In this document: positions 59,726 through 64,000 of the stretch, one piece after another | Position numbering within the stretch: position 1 is the stretch's first letter | How the letters are laid out: every line of letters begins with the position of its first letter | Assembly: GCF_000009765.2 (NCBI RefSeq) | Contig: NC_003155.5 | Location: 2,232,001 to 2,296,000, forward strand | Direction of reading: 5' to 3' | Origin: Streptomyces avermitilis MA-4680 = NBRC 14893 | Lineage (GTDB): Bacteria > Actinomycetota > Actinomycetes > Streptomycetales > Streptomycetaceae | Length of the DNA: 64,000 bases | Notes under the pieces: model-generated | The model's input: only the letters and a program-made list of their open reading frames with translations | What the model was told of the DNA's origin: nothing | Databases searched by the model: none | Position numbers and translations under genes: made by a program

Positions 59726-61825
59726 CTACGCCGCGCGCTCGTCGGCCCGCGTCGCCAGGGGCACCTGCGGGCCGTCGCACTCGCGCAGCCAGCGGCGGAA
59801 GACCCGGTGGAGGTGCTCGGCGCCGACCAGTTCGGTGCCGTCGTCCACCGGCGCCGAGAACGCGACCGGCGAGAGCAGGAAGGGACGCCCCTGCGCGCCG
59901 CCGAGCCCGCCGTGCGAACCGATCTGCTCCTCGAAGGCGAGGACTTCGCCCTCGACCGGGTCGTACCAGGAGTTGACCATGATGTCGGCGGTGTGCGGGA
60001 AGGAGTGCGTGCGCCGTACGGCGTCGGCGGCGCCGGGGCCGAAGTCGGCGAGCGGGCCGGGGTGTTCGTCGTCGAGCGCGTCGACGGGTATCTCGGCGCC
60101 GTGCGCCCCGAGCACCAGCCCGCCGTGCTCGTCGCTCCGTACGAGGACGAAACCTATGCCGGGATGGTTGGCGAGGGTGGACAGCAGCGCCGGGTGGCGC
60201 CGGTCGATCTCCTCCTTGCTCATCCGGTGCGGCACGTCGGGGAAGGAGACGAGCCCGAGGTTGCCGGAGGCGAGCACGACCGGCTCGGAGCGGCGGTGCG
60301 ACGGGCGGTGTTCCTCGCCGCCCTCCTCGACCGGCCGCCGCAGCGCGGCGCGCACCGCCGCCCGCGCCTCGGCCCCGCTGTGGGTGCGCCGGGCCCTGCG
60401 CGGCACGGGCAGCCCGCAGCCGGCCCGGACCAGATTGCCGAGGGAGAGGCCGTAGCGGGTCTGGAAGGTCTCGCCGGGGCTCTGGCCGTGGTCGGAGAGG
60501 ACGACGACGCGGTACGGCCGCGGGGCGTGCTCGGCGACTTTGGCGATCAGCGCGAGCGAACGGTCGAGGCGCTCCAGGACCTTCGCGGCGTCCCGGCTGC
60601 GCGGCCCGGAGTGGTGCGCGACCTCGTCGTACCCGACCAGGTCCGCGTAGACCGCGTTGCGGCCGGCGAGCATGTCGCCGATCACCGCGGCGACGACGAC
60701 GTCCCGCTCGACGACGGTCGCGAAGGCGCGGATGAACGGGTAGAGGCCGCCGCGCTTGACCCGGGGCCGCTGTTTCCGCACGCGCGCCAGGGTGGACTGG
60801 CCCATCTCCCGGCCGACCTCGGCGACGAGGGACATGGCGGTGCGGACGGCGTTGGCGGGGTCGCAGAAGTAGGCGAAGTAGCCCGCCCGGGAGCGGTTCT
60901 TCCTCCCCCGCCGCGCGGCGATGGACAGGACGAGCGCGAGCTGGTCGGCGCCGCCGCTGAAGAGGTTGCCGCGGCTGGCGCCGTCGACGGTGAGGAGACC
61001 GCCGTCACCGGTGCGCTCGACGGCGCGGCGCTGGAGCTCGGCGGCGCTGGAGGGGCGGTTGCAGACCATGACCTCGTGGGTTTCCTTCTCGTACCAACGG
61101 AAGGCCGGGATGTCGTGGTTGGAGCCGTGCAGGATGCCTAGCTGGCTGGCGCCGGTCTGGCTGGACCAGTCGGTGCGCCAGGGGGTGAGCACATGGGTGG
61201 GGCCACGGCCGCCGCGGGTGCCGGCGGTGGGGAGGCCGAGCCAGGCGGCGACGGTCGGCATGAGCCCCTTGGCCGTCGCCTCCGCCAGGACGTCGTGGCC
61301 GACACCGTCGAGCTGGAGGAAGACGGTGCCCGGGGTGGAGGGACCCGCCTGCCCCTCGCCGCGTCTGCGGCGGCGGTCGGCGAGCCGGTACAGCCTGCGG
61401 CGGTACGCGTCGTCGTCCCGTACCGCGAGGGCACCGCCGGTGGCGGAGGCCACGGCGGACATCACGGCGGCGACCACGACGGCGGTCTCGGGCGCGGCCT
61501 CGCCCCGGCCGGAGGGGTTGATGCGCAGGGCGATCAGCAGCAGGGAGCCGTTGAGGAAGAAGACGAGCAGGCCGATGACGAGGGCGGGCACGAGGAGCAG
61601 CAGGCGCACGAGCAGGGGCCAGAAAAGGGACGACAGCAGACCGAAGACGCCCGCGCCGGCGGCCGCGGTGATGGCTATCCGGGTGGCGCTGTCACCGTTG
61701 TCGGACTGGAGCTGGAAGTCGGGGAGCAGTCCGGCGAGGACGAGCATGGTGACCGTCGAGACGGCCCATACGGCGATACTCCGCCACACCCCGCTGAGCA
61801 CACTCCGCCAACGCCCGCCACCCAC
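59726..61825 (-). CDS. Membrane protein with alkaline-phosphatase/phosphodiesterase-type domain
   Basis: About 699 residues from GTG 61825 (MGGGRWRSVLSG), which follows GAGGTGGG. Four membrane segments are in the first 170 residues (AVSTVTMLVLAGLLP; LLVRLLLLVPALVIGLLVFF; SLLLIALRI), then a soluble domain from about 185 of the type I phosphodiesterase/alkaline-phosphatase superfamily: FLQLDGVGHDVLAEA with the metal Asp, DLVGYDEVAHHSGP and VVVLSDHGQSPGE with the DHG metal site. This architecture is often annotated as phage holin family protein, but it is not part of a prophage. It probably hydrolyses a phosphoester at the membrane; substrate unknown. Confidence 0.8.
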   Translation of the reverse strand: MGGGRWRSVLSGVWRSIAVWAVSTVTMLVLAGLLPDFQLQSDNGDSATRIAITAAAGAGVFGLLSSLFWPLLVRLLLLVPALVIGLLVFFLNGSLLLIALRINPSGRGEAAPETAVVVAAVMSAVASATGGALAVRDDDAYRRRLYRLADRRRRRGEGQAGPSTPGTVFLQLDGVGHDVLAEATAKGLMPTVAAWLGLPTAGTRGGRGPTHVLTPWRTDWSSQTGASQLGILHGSNHDIPAFRWYEKETHEVMVCNRPSSAAELQRRAVERTGDGGLLTVDGASRGNLFSGGADQLALVLSIAARRGRKNRSRAGYFAYFCDPANAVRTAMSLVAEVGREMGQSTLARVRKQRPRVKRGGLYPFIRAFATVVERDVVVAAVIGDMLAGRNAVYADLVGYDEVAHHSGPRSRDAAKVLERLDRSLALIAKVAEHAPRPYRVVVLSDHGQSPGETFQTRYGLSLGNLVRAGCGLPVPRRARRTHSGAEARAAVRAALRRPVEEGGEEHRPSHRRSEPVVLASGNLGLVSFPDVPHRMSKEEIDRRHPALLSTLANHPGIGFVLVRSDEHGGLVLGAHGAEIPVDALDDEHPGPLADFGPGAADAVRRTHSFPHTADIMVNSWYDPVEGEVLAFEEQIGSHGGLGGAQGRPFLLSPVAFSAPVDDGTELVGAEHLHRVFRRWLRECDGPQVPLATRADERAA

Positions 61826-61993
61826 GCCGCACCCACCTCGCGTCCCGGCCCACACCTGTACGGGCCTTCTCCACCCTGTCACAACGCATGGGGGATCCCG
61901 GGTGTCACCGGATGCTCTCCCCCCGGCCATCCTGCTCCGCCGCAAGGGCGCGCAAGCGTGCGACCACGACGGCGGTGGGTCCACCCACAGGGG

Positions 61994-62428
61994 TCAGCGG
62001 CCGTCGTACCCCGCTGTCGGCATCGAAAGGCGCCGGTGGATACGGGCCTTCATCTTCGCGTCGTACGACGGTTCCGCGCGGCCCACCGTCTCCACGCGGA
62101 CGCCGCGGCGGGCGCACTCCGCGGCGAACTCGTCCACGGAGGCGAGCGCGCGCTCCAGGACACGGTGGCTGGGGGCGACGAACAGGTCGACGAGGCCGGC
62201 CTCGACGTCGGCCCACAGGGCGCAGTGGTCGGGCCGCAGTCCGCGGACGAGGAGTTCCCGGGTCACGACGTAGCCGCGCTCGGCGGCCCAGCGGGCGCAC
62301 ATCGCGTACTGGCTGCGGGAGTCGACGAGGAAGGGGTCCGCGTCCAGTTCCTCCAGGGGCGTCAGGCTGGCGATGGCCGTGACCCGTACCGTGGCCGACG
62401 GGCCGAAGGCGCCGCGCACGTCTCCCAT
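61994..62428 (-). CDS. Resolvase-like domain protein without catalytic serine
   Basis: A 144-residue protein. The stretch SRSQYAMCARWAAERGYVVT to SVDEFAAECARRGVRVETVG follows the pattern of the serine-recombinase N-terminal domain (helix, RPD, DLFVAPSHRVLERAL in place of the DRLxR helix), but the catalytic Ser of YxRVS is absent and there is no DNA-binding tail. It may be a domesticated recombinase fold used for another purpose (inference). ATG 62428 with GGGGGG upstream. It stands alone, divergent from the MBL-fold gene. Confidence 0.55.
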   Translation of the reverse strand: MGDVRGAFGPSATVRVTAIASLTPLEELDADPFLVDSRSQYAMCARWAAERGYVVTRELLVRGLRPDHCALWADVEAGLVDLFVAPSHRVLERALASVDEFAAECARRGVRVETVGRAEPSYDAKMKARIHRRLSMPTAGYDGR

Positions 62429-62514
62429 GGTGTCCCCCCTCACCTCCGGGTTTCGCCGCCGACCCTACTCCTGCCCGTAGGCTCGGGGGGAGTCGCGCGA
62501 AGGAGGCAAAGGGA

Positions 62515-63288
62515 GTGCCGGTGGAGATCACCTGGTGGGGGCATGCCACCTGCACGGTCGAGGACTCGGGAACGCGCGTTCTCACCGACCCGCTCTTCGC
62601 GCGCCGCCTGGCGCACCTGCGGCGCCGCCGGGGCGCACCGCCCCCGCCCGAGGCGGCGGTCGCGGACGTGGCGCTCGTCTCGCATCTGCACGCCGACCAC
62701 CTCCACGTACCGTCCCTGGCCCGGCTCGCCCCCGGCACCCGGCTGCTGCTGCCGCGGGGCGCCGTGCGTCAGGTGCCGGGGCTGCGCAGGCTCGGTCATC
62801 TGCGGCTCACCGAGGTCGCGCCCGGCGATCGGACGCAGGTCGGTGACCTGGTCGTACGGACCGTTCCGGCGCGGCACGACGGACGGCGGCTGCCGGTCGG
62901 TCCGCACCGCTCGCCCGCGCTCGGGTTCGTGATCGAGGGTGCCGCGCGGACGTACTTCGCGGGGGACACCGGGCTGTTCGAGGAGATGGCCGAGGAGGTC
63001 GGGCCCGTCGACGTGGCGCTGTTGCCGGTCGGCGGCTGGGGGCCGTATCTCGGCGAGGGGCACCTGGACGCGGGGCGGGCCGCGCAGGCGCTCGCGCGGC
63101 TGACGCCCCGCAGCGCGGTACCGGTGCACTACGGCACGTACTGGCCGATCGGGATGGATGCCGTGCGCCCCCATGAATTCCACACGCCGGGCGCCGAGTT
63201 CGTGCGCCTCGCGGCGGAGCGCGCGCCGGCGGTCGCGGTGCACCTGCTGGCGCACGGCGAGAGCGTACGCCCGGAGGTGGCCCGGTGA
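62515..63288 (+). CDS. MBL-fold metallo-hydrolase (UlaG/lactonase-like)
   Basis: A 257-residue metallo-beta-lactamase-fold protein with the metal motif His57-x-His59-x-Asp61-His62 (SHLHADHLH), later metal ligands in ARHD near 121 and FAGDTGLF with its Asp, and a final HYGTYWP segment. It resembles UlaG/N-acyl-phosphatidylethanolamine hydrolase-like proteins. GTG 62515 has AAGGAGG 8 nt upstream; a second GTG two codons in is possible. The DedA-like gene follows 46 bp later. Confidence 0.9.
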   Translation: MPVEITWWGHATCTVEDSGTRVLTDPLFARRLAHLRRRRGAPPPPEAAVADVALVSHLHADHLHVPSLARLAPGTRLLLPRGAVRQVPGLRRLGHLRLTEVAPGDRTQVGDLVVRTVPARHDGRRLPVGPHRSPALGFVIEGAARTYFAGDTGLFEEMAEEVGPVDVALLPVGGWGPYLGEGHLDAGRAAQALARLTPRSAVPVHYGTYWPIGMDAVRPHEFHTPGAEFVRLAAERAPAVAVHLLAHGESVRPEVAR

Positions 63289-63334
63289 GACGCCCGGTCC
63301 GCAGACCGCACACCACCGTGACGGAGGCCGCCCG

Positions 63335-63958
63335 GTGATATTCCTGGCCGCGGTGAACTCGACCGTGTCACCGGCGTCCACGCAGCAGGCCATCGGCTAT
63401 CCGACGCTGTTCCTGCTGGTGCTGATCGGCGCGCTGGTGCCGGTGGTGCCGACGGGCGCCCTGGTCAGCTCCGCGGCGGTGGTGGCCTTCCATCAGTCGG
63501 CGCCCTTCGCGCTGCTGTTCGTCTTCGCGGTGGCGGCGCTCGCCGCGTTCCTCGGCGACATCGCGCTGTACTGGCTGGGCCGGCGCGGAATGCGCTCCAA
63601 GAACGGGTCGCGCTGGCTGCGGGCGATCCGCGACCGCGCGCCCGAGGACCGGCTCGCACAGGCGCAGGAGAAGCTGCGCGACCACGACATCGCGGTGCTC
63701 ACGCTGTCCCGGCTGGTCCCGGCGGGCCGTCTCCCGGTGATGCTCGCCTGTCTGATGGCGGACATGCCGCTGCGGCGCTTCGCCCGCGGCAACGGCCCGG
63801 CGTGCCTCGCCTGGGCGGTGACGTACCAGCTGATCGGCATCCTCGGCGGTTCCCTGTTCGAGGAGCCGTGGGAGGGCGTGGTGGCGGCGGTCGCGCTGAC
63901 GCTGACGATCAGCGTCGCGCCGAGCGTGTGGCGCAGGCTGCGCAGGGACGCCGCCTAG
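63335..63958 (+). CDS. DedA-family (SNARE-associated) membrane protein
   Basis: A 207-residue membrane protein with the DedA core: FLGDIALYWLGRRGM and the amphipathic re-entrant region LSRLVPAGRLPVMLACLMA with the family Arg/Gly residues, and 4-5 hydrophobic segments. DedA proteins flip undecaprenyl phosphate or other lipids or support proton-driven membrane functions. GTG 63335 with GGAGG 7 nt upstream. It ends 42 bp before the window edge; nothing is seen after it. Confidence 0.88.
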   Translation: MIFLAAVNSTVSPASTQQAIGYPTLFLLVLIGALVPVVPTGALVSSAAVVAFHQSAPFALLFVFAVAALAAFLGDIALYWLGRRGMRSKNGSRWLRAIRDRAPEDRLAQAQEKLRDHDIAVLTLSRLVPAGRLPVMLACLMADMPLRRFARGNGPACLAWAVTYQLIGILGGSLFEEPWEGVVAAVALTLTISVAPSVWRRLRRDAA

Positions 63959-64000
63959 CTCTACGTCCTGTCCGGCGGATCATGATGCCGGAGGAAGGCG

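Noticed and set aside
59726..61825. Prophage, because the membrane phosphodiesterase-like protein is of a type often labelled holin
   Set aside because: No integrase, terminase, capsid or lysis genes are near. The protein carries an alkaline-phosphatase-type domain.
61994..62428. Active serine recombinase or integrated element
   Set aside because: The catalytic serine and DNA-binding domain are missing, and no attachment-site repeats or other mobile genes are seen.

Overview
The window looks like a chromosomal segment of a Streptomyces or a close relative. GC content and third-position GC are very high, GTG and TTG starts with strong GGAGG-type ribosome sites are common, and the families present are typical of the genus: ROK and GntR regulators, an XRE-DUF5753 regulator, an OFA transporter with a tiny partner ORF, CBM2-tagged secreted cellulases and CebR-like operators. 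I see no rRNA, tRNA, CRISPR array, transposase or prophage module.

Layout. (1) 1-3.5 kb: the end of an NDP-forming acyl-CoA ligase and two tandem paralogous oxalate/formate-antiporter (OFA) family transporters. (2) 3.7-11 kb, minus strand: a ROK regulator, a ribose-type sugar ABC importer (ATPase, permease, lipoprotein), a Gfo/Idh/MocA dehydrogenase and a TIM-barrel isomerase; together a sugar or inositol uptake and catabolic unit. (3) 11.3-21.5 kb: a GntR/FCD regulator, a KAS III-like enzyme, a third OFA transporter with an overlapping 44-residue membrane microprotein and, divergently, an operon of a ketopantoate-reductase-like enzyme plus an NAD-linked formate dehydrogenase and FdhD. The catalytic subunit of this dehydrogenase is split into two genes in permuted order. 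(4) 21.6-34.8 kb: an isochorismatase-like protein, a MarR regulator divergent from a frameshifted quinone reductase, a coiled-coil membrane protein with a collagen-like membrane protein, a secreted sialidase and a second secreted propeller protein, an SBF-like carrier with a divergent LysR gene, an Lrp regulator with a divergent MFS exporter, and a long-chain acyl-CoA synthetase. (5) 35-51 kb: an aldo/keto reductase, a GH75 chitosanase behind a CsnR-type palindrome, an SDR, a methyltransferase, then plant-wall enzymes: GH6 and GH5 cellulases divergent from GH48 and GH74 enzymes with two CebR-like boxes between them, and a PL11 rhamnogalacturonan lyase. (6) 51.3-64 kb: pterin dehydratase, ADP-ribosylglycohydrolase, two XRE regulators, a minisatellite, OsmC, a decaying VWA/DUF2201 locus, a membrane phosphodiesterase-like protein, a resolvase-like protein, an MBL-fold hydrolase and a DedA-like protein.

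How parts may work together. The OFA transporters, the CoA ligase and the formate dehydrogenase suggest uptake and oxidation of oxalate or formate. A shared ACTGTAGAC motif upstream of the GntR gene and in the transporter/dehydrogenase divergent region suggests one regulator for this module (inference). The cellulase group follows established CebR logic, with cello-oligosaccharides relieving repression. Several loci are broken or eroding: the reductase at 22.7-23.6 kb, a phytanoyl-CoA dioxygenase fragment near 38.8 kb, the VWA gene near 57.2 kb and a DUF2201 gene at 58.9-59.7 kb.
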